Part shown: piece after piece, positions 1 through 9,926 of the stretch
Layout: every line of letters starts with the position of its first letter
Numbering within the stretch: position 1 is the stretch's first letter
Origin: Cytophagales bacterium
GTDB taxonomy: Bacteria > Bacteroidota > Bacteroidia > Cytophagales > Spirosomataceae
NCBI GenBank assembly: GCA_013298805.1
Contig: JAAFIU010000015.1
Span: forward strand, 1-36,598
DNA length: 36,598 nucleotides
Direction: 5' to 3'
The notes under the pieces: generated by a model
Seen by the model: only the letters and a program-made list of their open reading frames with translations
What the model was told of the DNA's origin: nothing
Databases searched by the model: none
Made by a program: the position numbers and the translations under genes

Positions 1-84
1 AAAAGTAATAAAAAAGTCGATAAGAACTCAGCTATTCTCAAAATCAGTAAAAATTACTCTAATCTTTTGCAAAAAGTGGCATAA
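1..84 (+). mobile_element. C-terminal end of a probable IS transposase (partial)
   Basis: The first 27 codons of frame 1 are open and end at TAA (82-84). The peptide is basic and ends in YSNLLQKVA. Its stop lies just 7 nt before an inverted repeat of the kind that ends insertion sequences in Bacteroidota. I infer that this is the tail of a transposase whose body lies to the left of the window. The fragment is too short to assign an IS family. The alternative is the end of an unrelated gene followed by a terminator-like hairpin, but the abrupt entry into a headless susC right after the repeat favours an IS. Confidence 0.45.
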
Positions 85-90
85 ACCAAA

Positions 91-122
91 AGCTGTCCCA
101 AAATTACTTTTGAGACAGCCTC
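91..122. mobile_element. Terminal inverted repeat / right end of insertion sequence
   Basis: The arms GCTGTCCCAAAA (92-103) and TTTTGAGACAGC (108-119) pair with one mismatch around a 4-nt loop. Read outward on the minus strand, the end is GAGGCTGTCTCAAAAG, a form I associate with IS ends in this phylum (family unsure). The exact boundary is about 119-122. A target-site duplication cannot be tested because the left end is outside the window. The hairpin could also stop transcription leaving the transposase. Confidence 0.5.
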
Positions 123-3100
123 ATTTCATTTTTATCCCAATCTCAGAACAAACCTATCATTAATGCCACGCTCGAAGGTAGGATAGTAGATGAGAAAACT
201 CGTGAGCCATTAATTGGTGCTTCGGTCATTATAAAAGGCACAACAAATGGTGGTTCAACAGATGTAGATGGTCGGTTTTTCTTGAAAACTGGTCAAAAAT
301 TTCCCTTCACTTTATCTATTCAGTATGTTGGTTATTCATCAAGAGAAATTATTGCAAATAGTAGCAATATTGTAATTGACTTAGTTCAAGACTCAAAAGA
401 ACTTAACGAAATTATTGTTGTAGGCTACGGCACACAGGAGAAAAAGAACTTGATAAGTTCTGTGGTAAAAATCAATCCAAGAGAAACGCAGCAAATTCCA
501 GTAGCAAGTTTTGATGCACAACTACAAGGACAAGCAGCAGGGGTTCAAATAAATACATTTTCGGGATTACCTGGCGAAGGCGTGAGAGTTCAAGTCCGAG
601 GTACTGGCTCTATCAACTCAAGTAATGACCCTTTATATGTAATAGATGGTGTTTTTGCGAATAATAACACTTTATCAACAATTAACCTTGGTAGTAAATT
701 CACTTCTCCATTAGCCGATTTCAACCCTTCGGATATTGAAAGTATAGAAGTCTTAAAGGATGCAAGTGCAGTGGCTATTTATGGCTCAAGGGGTGCAAAT
801 GGTGTAGTATTAATTACAACCAAAAGAGGTGATTTTGAGTCTAAAAAAACAAAATATAGCCTTAATCTTTCACAAGGATTGCAATGGGCTGACCCAAGCC
901 GAATGTGGGAATTGACTACTGGTCCAGAACACGCCATGTTAGTGAATGAAGCCTATACAAATTCAGGTATTGAAAACCCTGCTCAGACAAAATATTCGTT
1001 TGCAACTCGACCTTTCCAAGCTAACGAAAATGGAGTAGCCGCTCCGTTTGCTGCCACGAAAAGAGGTACGCCAGAGCAGCAAGGAACTTATGACCGTTTA
1101 GCAAAAGTATTCAGAACAGCTCAAGTAAAAAACTATGACTTTAATGTCCGTGGTGGAAGTAATAATATTCGTTATTATCTTGGACTTGGCTACACTAACC
1201 AAGAGGCGATATTAATTCCTTCTGCCTTTGAACGAGCAAGCGTAAAGTTTAATTTCGATGCAAAATTGAATGAAAAAGTTACCTTGAGTTCGAGCAATGG
1301 AGTATATCGTTCTTTCAGACAACAAGTTAGAGGCGGTGCAGGACAAGAAGCAGGTCACTTACTGGCCGCATTACACCATCCAACGTACTTCCCTTTTACC
1401 AATCCAGACGGTACCTTTTCAAGGGGTTCAATTTATGAAAGTATTGACAATCTGATTGACATAAATACCACAAATATTTCGACTGTAAGTTTACGTTATT
1501 TGGGGAATCAAGCTTTGGAAGTCGCAATTTTACCAAATCTAAAATTCAAAACTTCATTCGGTTTAGACTATAACCTATATAACGAAAAAGAATATTTTAA
1601 TGACCAAACTCAAATTGGCGGCGTGTTAAACCCAGGAGGCTATAAAAATGAGGTAAATACTAATTTTAGTGTGTTCTTGAACGAACAAACCTTAGCGTAT
1701 CAGAAAAAATTTGAGAATGGACATAATTTTAGTGCCTTAATTGGAAACACAATTCAATCCACAAATTTGCAGGTGCTTTCTGCTACTGGATATGGATTTC
1801 CTAATAATTCTTTCCAACAAATTGCCGCAGCATCCAATAGAACTGCTTCGCAAAGTGCCTCACAATCTACGCTCGCTTCTTTCTTTGGAAGGGTAACGTA
1901 TAATTATAACGGTAGATACTTTTTGGAAGGAACTTTCAGAGCCGATGCCTCTTCAAAATTTGGTGCAAATAACCGTTGGGGATATTTCCCAGGGATTGGA
2001 GCAGCATGGCGACTTAAACAAGAACCTTTCTTACAAAATATACGAGCAATTTCTGACTTAAAATTACGATTAAGTGCAGGAACAGCAGGAAACCAAAACG
2101 GTATCAGTGATTTTGCCGCTTTGGGATTATGGAATGGTTCTGCTCAATATTCTGACAATTTAACCAGTGGTGATAAATCTGGCACGGCTCCTTCTCAATT
2201 GGCAAATCCAGACTTGAAATGGGAAAAAACAGCAACATATAATGCTGGTATTGACTTAGGGTTATTTAAAGACAGAATCTTATTTGACATCAATCTTTAT
2301 TATAAATACACAACCGATGCTTTGCTCAATGTACCAATTCCAGGCAGTACGGGGTATTCAAGTGTGTTAGCCAATGGTGGTGAAGTAAGTAATAAAGGAA
2401 TTGAAGTAGGCGTTACAAGCACTAACGTAAGAAGTAAAAACTTTGAATGGACGACAAGTTTTAACATTGCAAGAAACGTAAACCGAGCCGAGAAATTAAT
2501 CAGCCCAATTACGTTTGAAGCTCGTGAATATATCCGTACTCAGCAAGGTGAGCCATTGGGTTCATATTGGCTGTACAAACAATTATATGTTGACCCACAA
2601 ACAGGAAATGCCGTGTTTGATGACGTTGATAAAGACGGAAAATTAACTTCAGCAGACCGCCAATTAATGGGCAATTTAATTCCAGATTTCTTTGGGGGAA
2701 TTACCAACCGAATTTCATATAAGGGCTTCGACCTGAACTTGTTATTGACCTACCAATACGGCAACAAAATTTACAATTTTAACCGCTTCATTTTGGAAGG
2801 TGGTGGAACAAGAGACGCTTCTCGTTCAATCTTGAAAAGTCAATTGGGAAGATGGCAAAAACCTGGGGATGTTACTGATATTCCTCGACTTACATTCTTT
2901 GGTAACAACTATACTATTGAACAAAATAGTCGCTTTTTAGAGGATGGTTCTTTCTTGAGAGTCAAATCCTTAACCTTGGGTTATACCTTACCAGCTCAGG
3001 TAACTTCAAAACTCGGATTGGATAAAGTTAGACTTTATGCTCAAGGCACAAATCTTTGGATTTTTACAAATTATACGGGTGCAGACCCAGAATCATCGGG

Positions 3101-3188
3101 AAGTGCTTTACAAAACCGCCAAGGCTTAGATACCGCAACACCACCACAACCTATTGGTATTCAGTTTGGTGCGAACATCTCTTTCTAA
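123..3188 (+). pseudogene. SusC-type TonB-dependent outer-membrane receptor, 5' end removed by IS insertion
   Basis: An open frame runs without a stop from just inside the IS end, about 1021 codons. It starts with the tail of a signal peptide (ISFLSQSQ), then a carboxypeptidase-regulatory-like domain (GRIVDEKTREPLIGAS), the SusC plug motifs (QGQAAGVQI, VRGTGSI, DPLYVIDGVF, VLKDASAVAIYGSRGANGV) and a full beta-barrel ending in an aromatic residue (ISF). There is no ATG between the in-frame stop at 111-113 and the plug; the first possible start is TTG at 282, which would give a protein without a signal peptide. The body has no internal stop or frameshift, so the insertion looks recent. It precedes a susD gene by 28 nt and was presumably its outer-membrane partner. 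The substrate is unknown. It counts as intact only if the missing 5' part is restored by IS excision. Confidence 0.75.
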
Positions 3189-3216
3189 GGAAAAATCATT
3201 TTAAAGAATCAAGAAC

Positions 3217-4521
3217 ATGAAAAAAATATTAACATTTGGGTTGATACTTTTAGGTTTTAGTTTACAATCCTGCAAAGATTTTTTGGAGGTAGAACCACAA
3301 GACCAAGTATCAGATGAAGCAACAATTTTTGATAAAACCTCTGCGGAAACTGCCGTGAGAGGTGCTTATCGGGGACTGGCAAACTTAAATTATGGTGGTG
3401 GTTTTCAAAATACCATTTTACAATCGGGGGGCGACGTTTTTTCGGTTAATGTAGGTTTAACGGACCTTTCGGTAACTAATTACGACTTGCGTTCGGATAT
3501 TCCTTTCTTGCAAACGTATTGGAATAACAACTACAATACCATCAATCGGACTAATCATATCATTGAAAAAGTACCGTTAGTAACCGATATAAAACTAACG
3601 ACCGATTTGAAAAATCAGTTTTTGGGAGAAGCCTATTTCATTCGAGCATTGTCGTATTTTGATTTAGCAAAATTATACGGAGGTGTACAGGTTTTCTTGA
3701 CACCCACTAAATCATATACTGAAAAAATAGGTGTTAAAAAAAGTACACAAGCCCAAGTTTTCGCCCAAATTTTGGATGATTTGAACAAGGCAGAAGGGCT
3801 TTTACCTACAACAGTAGTGAGAAATAGAGCAACAAAATTTACGGTTTATGCCCTCAGAGCAAGGTTATACTTATATCTAAATCGTTTTGATGATGCAGAA
3901 AAAGATCTCAATTCAATCTTAGTAAATACGTCTTACCGATTGATTAAGCCTTTCGCTTTGGCTACTGGAACAACTGAATCGGTCTTAGAATTGACCTATA
4001 CCATCAATAACCAAAACCCAGGGTTTACACTGTGGCAAGGAAATCGTCAACTTTCGCCAACGGCTACTTTACACAATTTATTAAATGACCCCAAAGTAGG
4101 TGGTGGTCGTAAGATTTTGTCAAAATTGAATACTTCCAACCAATATATTGGCAGTATTTTCCCAACTAATGCGTCCGCCAATTATGTAATTCGGACAGCT
4201 GAATTATACTTAAACCGAGCAGAAGCACGCTTGAAAAAAAGTAATCCTGATATAACAGGTGCATTAAGTGATTTGAATATTGTAAAAACTCGTTCTGAGA
4301 TAGCAGTAAGCTCCGCAAATACGAAAGAAAGCTTATTACTCGAAATCGAAAATGAAAGAAGAGTAGAGTTTGGATTAGAACCACACCGTTGGTTTGATTT
4401 AGTACGGACAGGAAGAGCCGCAGAGGTACTAAAAGTCAATAATTCCAATAAATATATTTTTCCAATTCCTGCCAATGAAATTCTGGTAAATCCAGTATTA
4501 GAGCAAAATGTGGGCTATTAA
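3217..4521 (+). CDS. SusD/RagB-family nutrient-binding outer-membrane lipoprotein
   Basis: A 434-residue protein with a lipoprotein signal peptide: a hydrophobic stretch, then LQSC with the lipid-modified Cys at residue 19, followed by KDFLE, an acidic stretch of the kind that favours surface export in Bacteroidota. The mature part has the SusD/RagB layout: an N-terminal TPR-like region (FLGEAYFIRALSYFDLAKLYGG), a middle region rich in short helices, and the typical C-terminal end (NERRVEFGLEPHRWFDLVRTG, then FPIPANEI). It would cap the SusC barrel encoded 28 nt upstream and bind the ligand at the cell surface. That SusC is disrupted, so this protein may be an orphan or poorly expressed, depending on promoters in the IS. 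The ligand cannot be told from sequence. The gene is closed by a strong terminator. Confidence 0.9.
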   Translation: MKKILTFGLILLGFSLQSCKDFLEVEPQDQVSDEATIFDKTSAETAVRGAYRGLANLNYGGGFQNTILQSGGDVFSVNVGLTDLSVTNYDLRSDIPFLQTYWNNNYNTINRTNHIIEKVPLVTDIKLTTDLKNQFLGEAYFIRALSYFDLAKLYGGVQVFLTPTKSYTEKIGVKKSTQAQVFAQILDDLNKAEGLLPTTVVRNRATKFTVYALRARLYLYLNRFDDAEKDLNSILVNTSYRLIKPFALATGTTESVLELTYTINNQNPGFTLWQGNRQLSPTATLHNLLNDPKVGGGRKILSKLNTSNQYIGSIFPTNASANYVIRTAELYLNRAEARLKKSNPDITGALSDLNIVKTRSEIAVSSANTKESLLLEIENERRVEFGLEPHRWFDLVRTGRAAEVLKVNNSNKYIFPIPANEILVNPVLEQNVGY

Positions 4522-4530
4522 GTTACTGTC

Positions 4531-4584
4531 AATCAATAAACTATTCAGCTCAAGATGAACTTGGATAGTTTATTGATTTTTTGT
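4531..4584 (+). terminator. Rho-independent terminator after susD
   Basis: A 14-bp perfect stem, AATCAATAAACTAT (4531-4544) with ATAGTTTATTGATT (4565-4578), plus a small inner CAAG/CTTG stem, is followed by TTTTTTG. It separates the susCD pair from the next gene and places the TTG at 4581 in the terminator tail, which argues against that codon as the next gene's start. Confidence 0.8.
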
Positions 4585-4622
4585 CACTATTAATTGTCTC
4601 TTTTCCAAAAAACAAAAAACTA

Positions 4623-6056
4623 ATGACTGAATTAACTCCAAATAATGCTCCTTCGAGACCAGAAAATTGGCTTGAACGATTGCGTAAAAAGCTATATTCC
4701 GTAGTAAAACCTGATTTAACATTTAAACATTGGAAAAGCTGGGAAATTAGCCTTTTCAGATTCACTTTCCTATTTTTAATTCTCATGGTTGTTCCATTAG
4801 ACTGGAAATTTTACCGAGAAGTATTCTCGATTAACTGGTTGGATTTCAACTTTTATGATTTACTGAAATTATCGAAATATCAACCTCAGTTTTTCCCTAA
4901 TGTAGAAAACAATATTCCACTTTTTGGCTTTGCGGGTTTTATCAATTGGGGCGTGATATTTATTATTGCACTAATCGGAAGCCTAATTTGGGCAAATTTC
5001 GATAAAGAGCGTAAGGAATTTACTGTTTTATACTATTGGCTTCGAGTAATTGTCCGTTTCCGTTTGGCAATTGTGCTGATTACTTACGGTTTTTTCAAGC
5101 TTTTTCCGCTACAAATGCCTTATCCGTCATTGAGTAATTTATTAACAAACTATGGCGATTTTTTTGCTTGGAAAATCTATTTTCAAACAGTTGGAATTGC
5201 TCCAAAATATGAATCGTTTTTGGGATTTGTGGAAATAGTGGCCGCATTATTAATCCTTAATCGTAAAACAGTTACGTTTGGCGTAGGGTTGATTATCGGA
5301 TTTTTGGGGAATGTTGCGGTTGCTAATGGATTTTATGACATTGGAGAACAGTCGCTAAGTACATTAATTGTATTTCTTGCATTCTTTTTATTTATCTATG
5401 ATATTCCAAGACTATATGATTTGCTGGTAAAGGAAAAATTGGCAAAAGCAAACAAGTTTATTCCAGATTTTTCAGACCCTACCATACATAAATTAAGATT
5501 GTTTGCACGCACCTCATTTTTCATTTTTGTAGCTGTTTATACTTTCAAAACCTACGATAGTTGGGCTAATGACCCGTACAAATACCCCAAAGCAGCAGGG
5601 TTGAAAAACGCCTACGGTCTCTACGATGTAAAAGAATTTGTATTAAATAAAGACACATTGGCTTATTCTAAAACAGATGCAAATCGTTGGCAAGATGTGG
5701 TTTTTGAAAAATGGTCAACGCTTTCTATCAAAGTAAATCGTCCTGTAAAAATTGATTTATCCAACGGAGAAGGTTATCACAAAGCAGACATTGACCGCAA
5801 TTATGAAGTAGCAGGTTTTGCAGGTCGTCACTATTTTCATTATCAGATTGACTCCTTAAACCACACATTATCATTACAAAATAAGAATATTAATCATCGT
5901 GATGAGAAATTGACTTTGGCTTATAAATGGGCAAATGATTCAACGATTGTGCTTTCTGGTTTGAACGAAAATCAGAATTCTATCCACGTAGTTTTATCAA
6001 AAATCAATAAGAAATTCTTAATGTTTGAAGGTCGTCGTCGTCCTGTAAAACTGTAA
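4623..6056 (+). CDS. DoxX-like polytopic membrane protein with C-terminal soluble domain (paralogue 1)
   Basis: I chose the ATG at 4623 (477 aa) over a TTG at 4581 that lies in the upstream terminator. Residues about 45-270 contain several hydrophobic segments, with a DoxX-like arrangement: YGFFKLFPLQMPYP, then a helix with FLGFVEIVAALLILNRKT. After about residue 290 comes a non-membrane domain with the motifs GLKNAYGLYDV, RWQD, LQNKNINHRDEK and FEGRRRPVKL. The same layout and motifs recur in the next gene, 31 nt downstream, so the two are tandem paralogues and may form a heteromer. DoxX-family proteins are membrane proteins, some linked to thiosulfate or sulfur oxidation and others to redox homeostasis. 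The function here is not known, although the sulfur genes downstream make a sulfur or redox role worth considering. The DoxX assignment rests on pattern only. Confidence 0.7.
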   Translation: MTELTPNNAPSRPENWLERLRKKLYSVVKPDLTFKHWKSWEISLFRFTFLFLILMVVPLDWKFYREVFSINWLDFNFYDLLKLSKYQPQFFPNVENNIPLFGFAGFINWGVIFIIALIGSLIWANFDKERKEFTVLYYWLRVIVRFRLAIVLITYGFFKLFPLQMPYPSLSNLLTNYGDFFAWKIYFQTVGIAPKYESFLGFVEIVAALLILNRKTVTFGVGLIIGFLGNVAVANGFYDIGEQSLSTLIVFLAFFLFIYDIPRLYDLLVKEKLAKANKFIPDFSDPTIHKLRLFARTSFFIFVAVYTFKTYDSWANDPYKYPKAAGLKNAYGLYDVKEFVLNKDTLAYSKTDANRWQDVVFEKWSTLSIKVNRPVKIDLSNGEGYHKADIDRNYEVAGFAGRHYFHYQIDSLNHTLSLQNKNINHRDEKLTLAYKWANDSTIVLSGLNENQNSIHVVLSKINKKFLMFEGRRRPVKL

Positions 6057-6087
6057 TGTTATCTTTTCATCTTTAAAGAGAAAAAAT

Positions 6088-7608
6088 ATGTCAACCATAG
6101 ATATAAATAGCGAATTGACTCAAAAGAGTTTAGATTCAAAGCAAACGGAATCAGTTTCAAAAGCTGATTCGTCAAGTAATTCACGGATTTGGACAAACAC
6201 TCAGAAAATATCATTTCGAGTTGCTTTCATTTATTTTTTGTTATTATGCTTACCCACTTATACGGCTTTTTACAAGCATTTATTTGGGTTAGAGTTTTCT
6301 AAAATTACCTATCATGATTTTCAGAGTATTGTGGCATTCTGGCCACCTCAATTTATCTTGATAGAATCGGAGGAAGGAGTTTTTGGACTTTTTAACTACA
6401 TCAATTTGTTTTTAGTTTTTGTGGTGGCATTAGTTGGTGGTGGTATCTGGACATTGCTGGATAAAAAAGCCATTAATTATAGCAAACTTTATTACTGGAT
6501 TCGAGTATTAGCTCGTTACCGTTTAGCTTATGGAATGGTAGGATGGGGTTTGAAAAAAGCCTTTCCTATGCAAATGGTTTACCCAACAGTGGGAATGCTA
6601 AATACTTCTTTTGTAGATATGGCAGAGAAAAAACTGTATTGGTCGCACGTTGGGGTTTCTTTTGAATACACAGTATTCTTGGGCTTTGCTGAAATTATTC
6701 CAGGTTTGCTGTTATTAAATCGTAAAACTTCGGTTCTTGGGGCAGCCTTGGCCGCCGTTGTTACCTTCAATATTTGTATTGCCAATCATGCTTATGATGC
6801 CGGTGTAGCCGTTCCTGCTGCCTATTTTGCCTTAATCGGTACATTTATCGCTTGGTACGATTTACCCAAAATTTGGAATTTAGTAGTCAATGAAATTGAC
6901 ATACAACCGTATCGCTATTATCCAACTTTTACCGAAAAATGGGAACGAAACCTTCGTACTGGAACAAAATTGGTCTTCAATACCCTATTTGTTCCAGTGG
7001 CTGCAGGACTTTGGGCTTATGGTTTTTTCAATGGAAATAATTACAACATTCCGAGTACACCAGGGCTGAAAGACTCAAAAGGATACTATGATGTAACATC
7101 TTACAAGCTAAATAATAAGTTGATTCCATATACGCCTTCTGACTCGCTTCGTTGGCAAGATGCGACTTTGGAGGCATGGTCATCATTGAGTTACCGTACT
7201 AATCGAGGGGCTATTGTGGACCGCATGATTGGGTATTCGCCCCTTCGTGTAAAAGGGGATAAAAAGAATACTAAACTCAATCAAGTCAATACGCAAGATT
7301 CAGATAAGTTGGCAAAACAAAAACGTAATCGTGATTTGGGCGTGACACGTTGGGAAGTAGGTGGAATGGCGGGCGAGCGTCGCTACTTCTTCTATAAAAC
7401 AGATACGGTAAACCATGTACTGAATTTGCAGAATAAAAACAAAAATCATGAAGATGAAAAGCAAGTGTTGCATTATAGTCGCCCAACACCTGACCGCATC
7501 ATTCTGAAAGGTACAAATGAATTTAAAGATTCTATCGAAGTAGTTTTGGATAGAAATCATAAAAAATATCCGCTTTTGGAAGGTAGAAGAAAGGCTATTT
7601 CATTTTAG
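6088..7608 (+). CDS. DoxX-like polytopic membrane protein with C-terminal soluble domain (paralogue 2)
   Basis: A 506-aa paralogue of the preceding gene, starting at ATG 6088. The hydrophilic N-terminal 45 residues are Ser/Lys-rich. The membrane region has WGLKKAFPMQMVYP and FLGFAEIIPGLLLLNRKTS, matching the equivalents in paralogue 1. The C-terminal domain shares GLKDSKGYYDV, RWQD, NHVLNLQNKNKNHEDEK and LEGRRK, but carries an extra Lys/Asn/Gln-rich insert of about 30 residues near residues 390-420. It is presumably co-transcribed with paralogue 1 and is followed by a terminator. No catalytic residue can be named. The function is unknown. Confidence 0.7.
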   Translation: MSTIDINSELTQKSLDSKQTESVSKADSSSNSRIWTNTQKISFRVAFIYFLLLCLPTYTAFYKHLFGLEFSKITYHDFQSIVAFWPPQFILIESEEGVFGLFNYINLFLVFVVALVGGGIWTLLDKKAINYSKLYYWIRVLARYRLAYGMVGWGLKKAFPMQMVYPTVGMLNTSFVDMAEKKLYWSHVGVSFEYTVFLGFAEIIPGLLLLNRKTSVLGAALAAVVTFNICIANHAYDAGVAVPAAYFALIGTFIAWYDLPKIWNLVVNEIDIQPYRYYPTFTEKWERNLRTGTKLVFNTLFVPVAAGLWAYGFFNGNNYNIPSTPGLKDSKGYYDVTSYKLNNKLIPYTPSDSLRWQDATLEAWSSLSYRTNRGAIVDRMIGYSPLRVKGDKKNTKLNQVNTQDSDKLAKQKRNRDLGVTRWEVGGMAGERRYFFYKTDTVNHVLNLQNKNKNHEDEKQVLHYSRPTPDRIILKGTNEFKDSIEVVLDRNHKKYPLLEGRRKAISF

Positions 7609-7618
7609 TTAATACGAG

Positions 7619-7650
7619 ACTAACGGCAATAATTTGCCGTTAGTTTTTTC
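7619..7650 (+). terminator. Rho-independent terminator after the DoxX-like pair
   Basis: An 11-bp perfect stem, ACTAACGGCAA (7619-7629) and TTGCCGTTAGT (7634-7644), with a 4-nt loop, is followed by TTTTTC. It ends 8 nt before the ATG of the epimerase gene, so that gene would depend on read-through or on a promoter within this short gap. Confidence 0.8.
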
Positions 7651-7657
7651 ATAATTC

Positions 7658-8572
7658 ATGAAACAAAAAATTATTATTGCAGGAGGAACTGGTTTTTTAG
7701 GGCAAGCAATCATAGATTCATTTTCAAATACTGATACAGAAATTATTGTATTATCCAGAAAAATCCATCCTGCTCGCACCAATGTCATTTACGTACAATG
7801 GGATGCAGAAAATGAAGGTAATTGGCAGACGGTATTGGAAAACAGTACCGCTATCATAAATCTGGTTGGTAAATCGGTAAACTGTCGTTATACCGAAAAG
7901 AATAAGCAAGAAATTATTCAATCACGGGTAAAATCAACGCTGTTAATTGCACGAGCTATTTTAACCTGCAAAAACCCTCCCAAAGTATGGATTAATGCCG
8001 GTTCTGCTGCAATTTACGGAGACGGTGGCAATCATATTCTAACCGAAAATTCTCCATTGGGTGATGGATTCCCTGCTGAAGTCTGTAAATTTTGGGAAGA
8101 AGCTTTTTTCAAAATTCCAACGCCAATGACTCGAAAAGTGCTTTTTAGAATTGGCTTAGTTTTTCAGCGTAACATCGGTTTATTAGCTCCATTTAAAAAT
8201 ATCGTAAAGTTTGGATTAGGTGGTAAAGTAGGTTCTGGACAACAGTACATCAGCTGGATTCATCAAGATGATTTTACGAATATCATTAAATTGGCAATTG
8301 AACGGAATGATTTTAAAGGAATTTACAATGCTTCCAGTCCCGAACCCGTAACCAATGAAGTCTTTTTAAAAACCCTTAGAAAGGCACTCAATATTCCATT
8401 TGGAATTCCAACACCTGCATTTATGCTAAAAATTGGAGCAATTTTCATTGGAACAGAAGCAGAACTATTATTGAAAGGAAGAAGAGTAGTTTCATCAGAA
8501 TTACAACATTACGACTTTCAATTCCAGTATAATAACCTTAATATTGCTTTTAAAAATCTAATCAAAAAATAA
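7658..8572 (+). CDS. TIGR01777-family NAD(P)-dependent epimerase/oxidoreductase (SDR)
   Basis: 304 aa. The N-terminus carries the Rossmann dinucleotide motif GGTGFLG (residues about 8-14). Further family signatures follow: NLVGKSV, a sugar-epimerase-like SAAIYGDG segment, RIGLVFQ, LGGKVGSGQQYISWIHQDD, and the C-terminal DUF1731-like end (GIPTPAFMLKIG, then LLKGRRVVSSEL). Members are conserved cytoplasmic SDR-fold proteins (YfcH/SulA-like) of unknown physiological substrate. The gene is 15 nt upstream of the YeiH-type exporter and probably co-transcribed with it. The start codon ATG at 7658 fits the family N-terminus exactly. Confidence 0.88.
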   Translation: MKQKIIIAGGTGFLGQAIIDSFSNTDTEIIVLSRKIHPARTNVIYVQWDAENEGNWQTVLENSTAIINLVGKSVNCRYTEKNKQEIIQSRVKSTLLIARAILTCKNPPKVWINAGSAAIYGDGGNHILTENSPLGDGFPAEVCKFWEEAFFKIPTPMTRKVLFRIGLVFQRNIGLLAPFKNIVKFGLGGKVGSGQQYISWIHQDDFTNIIKLAIERNDFKGIYNASSPEPVTNEVFLKTLRKALNIPFGIPTPAFMLKIGAIFIGTEAELLLKGRRVVSSELQHYDFQFQYNNLNIAFKNLIKK

Positions 8573-8587
8573 TTCCCTAAAATCAAA

Positions 8588-9850
8588 ATGTCAAATCAAA
8601 AATCAACTTTTACCCTAAACGAAGACTGGACCGTTGTCTTTTATGGTTTTCTAATTATTGGACTTACGTTAATCGGTTTAAAAATACCAAATCCAACTTT
8701 TGGCTGGAAAGACTCTTCCGAACTTTTTGAAAAAGTGTTATCCATTTCCAATTTAATAAACATCATTTTTGTTTTTGGTGTCGTTTACGCCATTGCAATT
8801 TTGGCATCGGCAACACTTGGTAAAAGTGCAATGGCTACGGCAAAAGGCTTTCCGATTGTCTTTATTTTAACCACAATCGCCCTAATTTTAGCAGGAAATG
8901 CCTTTTTGAAAAATTGGAATCTCGAAGCTGTCATTTTTAGTCTTTCCATCGGCTTAATTATCAGTAACTTCTTCACCGTTCCAACGTGGTTAAAAGATTC
9001 GCTTTCTACCGAATTATTCGTAAAAATTGGATTGGTACTTTTGGGAACAAGTGTCATTTTTGGAGATATTCTCAAAGCGGGTTCTTTGGGTTTAATCCAA
9101 GCTTTATTGGTGGTTATTTCGGTTTGGTATTTTGCTTTTTGGATTTCTAAAAAAATGGGTATAGACGAAGAAATGGCAATTATGCTTTCCAGTGCGGTTT
9201 CAATTTGTGGCGTTTCGGCGGCAATTGCTACTTCTGGAGCAATAAAAGGCGATTCTAAGAAATTATCTTACGTCATTTCTTTGGTTTTAATTACGGCAAT
9301 TCCGATGATTATTTTCTTGCCATTCATCGCCAAAGCCCTCAACCTATCCGAAGAAGTAACGGGAGCTTGGCTGGGTGGAACAATTGACACGACGGGAGCG
9401 GTAATTGCTTCGGGAAGTTTGGTTGGTGAAACAGCTCTAAAAATTAGTACGATTGTCAAATTTTCGCAAAATGTTTTATTGGGTTTTGCCGCTTTTGCCA
9501 TTTCTATTTATTGGACATACACCAATAACCAATCAGAAACGGTGAAAGAATCTAAACCAACGGTTGGTTTAATTTGGGAACGTTTTCCAAAATTTGTGAT
9601 TGGGTTTATTGCAGCGTCTTTGATATTTTCGTTTGTGATTCCTTCCGAAACCATTGATAGCGTAAAAGGCGTGTTGAAATCACTGCAAGGTCTTTGGTTT
9701 GCCTTGGCTTTTACGAGTATTGGATTGGAAACAAAATTTTCGGATTTGTTTAATGAAGAAGGTAAAAAACCGCTTTATGCCTTTTTAATTGCACAGTTAT
9801 TTAATGTCTTTATCACCTTGGCAATTGCCTATTTTCTCTTTGGAAAATAA
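8588..9850 (+). CDS. yeiH: YeiH-family putative sulfate exporter
   Basis: 420 aa with about ten to eleven hydrophobic segments and very few charged loops. Recognisable family parts are LIISNFFTVPTWLKDSLSTE, the conserved helix SAVSICGVSAAIATS, and GAWLGGTIDTTGAVIASG. The UPF0324/YeiH family is annotated as putative sulfate exporters (TIGR00698), but direct transport evidence is thin. The protein is longer than the roughly 350 residues of the E. coli member because of an extra N-terminal membrane segment and a loop. It sits between an epimerase gene and the sulfur operon but is closed by its own terminator, so it is a separate unit from metY. An inner-membrane role in sulfur oxyanion balance is an inference from family and position. 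Confidence 0.85.
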   Translation: MSNQKSTFTLNEDWTVVFYGFLIIGLTLIGLKIPNPTFGWKDSSELFEKVLSISNLINIIFVFGVVYAIAILASATLGKSAMATAKGFPIVFILTTIALILAGNAFLKNWNLEAVIFSLSIGLIISNFFTVPTWLKDSLSTELFVKIGLVLLGTSVIFGDILKAGSLGLIQALLVVISVWYFAFWISKKMGIDEEMAIMLSSAVSICGVSAAIATSGAIKGDSKKLSYVISLVLITAIPMIIFLPFIAKALNLSEEVTGAWLGGTIDTTGAVIASGSLVGETALKISTIVKFSQNVLLGFAAFAISIYWTYTNNQSETVKESKPTVGLIWERFPKFVIGFIAASLIFSFVIPSETIDSVKGVLKSLQGLWFALAFTSIGLETKFSDLFNEEGKKPLYAFLIAQLFNVFITLAIAYFLFGK

Positions 9851-9872
9851 ATAATATCAAATATTTTTAATG

Positions 9873-9914
9873 ATAGGGTAATCAATAAATAAATGTTGAT
9901 TACCCTATTTTTTT
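9873..9914 (+). terminator. Rho-independent terminator after yeiH
   Basis: A 13-bp perfect stem, ATAGGGTAATCAA (9873-9885) and TTGATTACCCTAT (9896-9908), with a 10-nt loop, is followed by seven T residues. It insulates the metY operon from upstream transcription. Confidence 0.85.
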
Positions 9915-9926
9915 AATTAAAATCTA

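Noticed and set aside
4581-4622. TTG start at 4581 for the first DoxX-like gene
   Set aside because: It lies in the T-tract of the susD terminator and adds residues unlike the rest; ATG 4623 is the better start.
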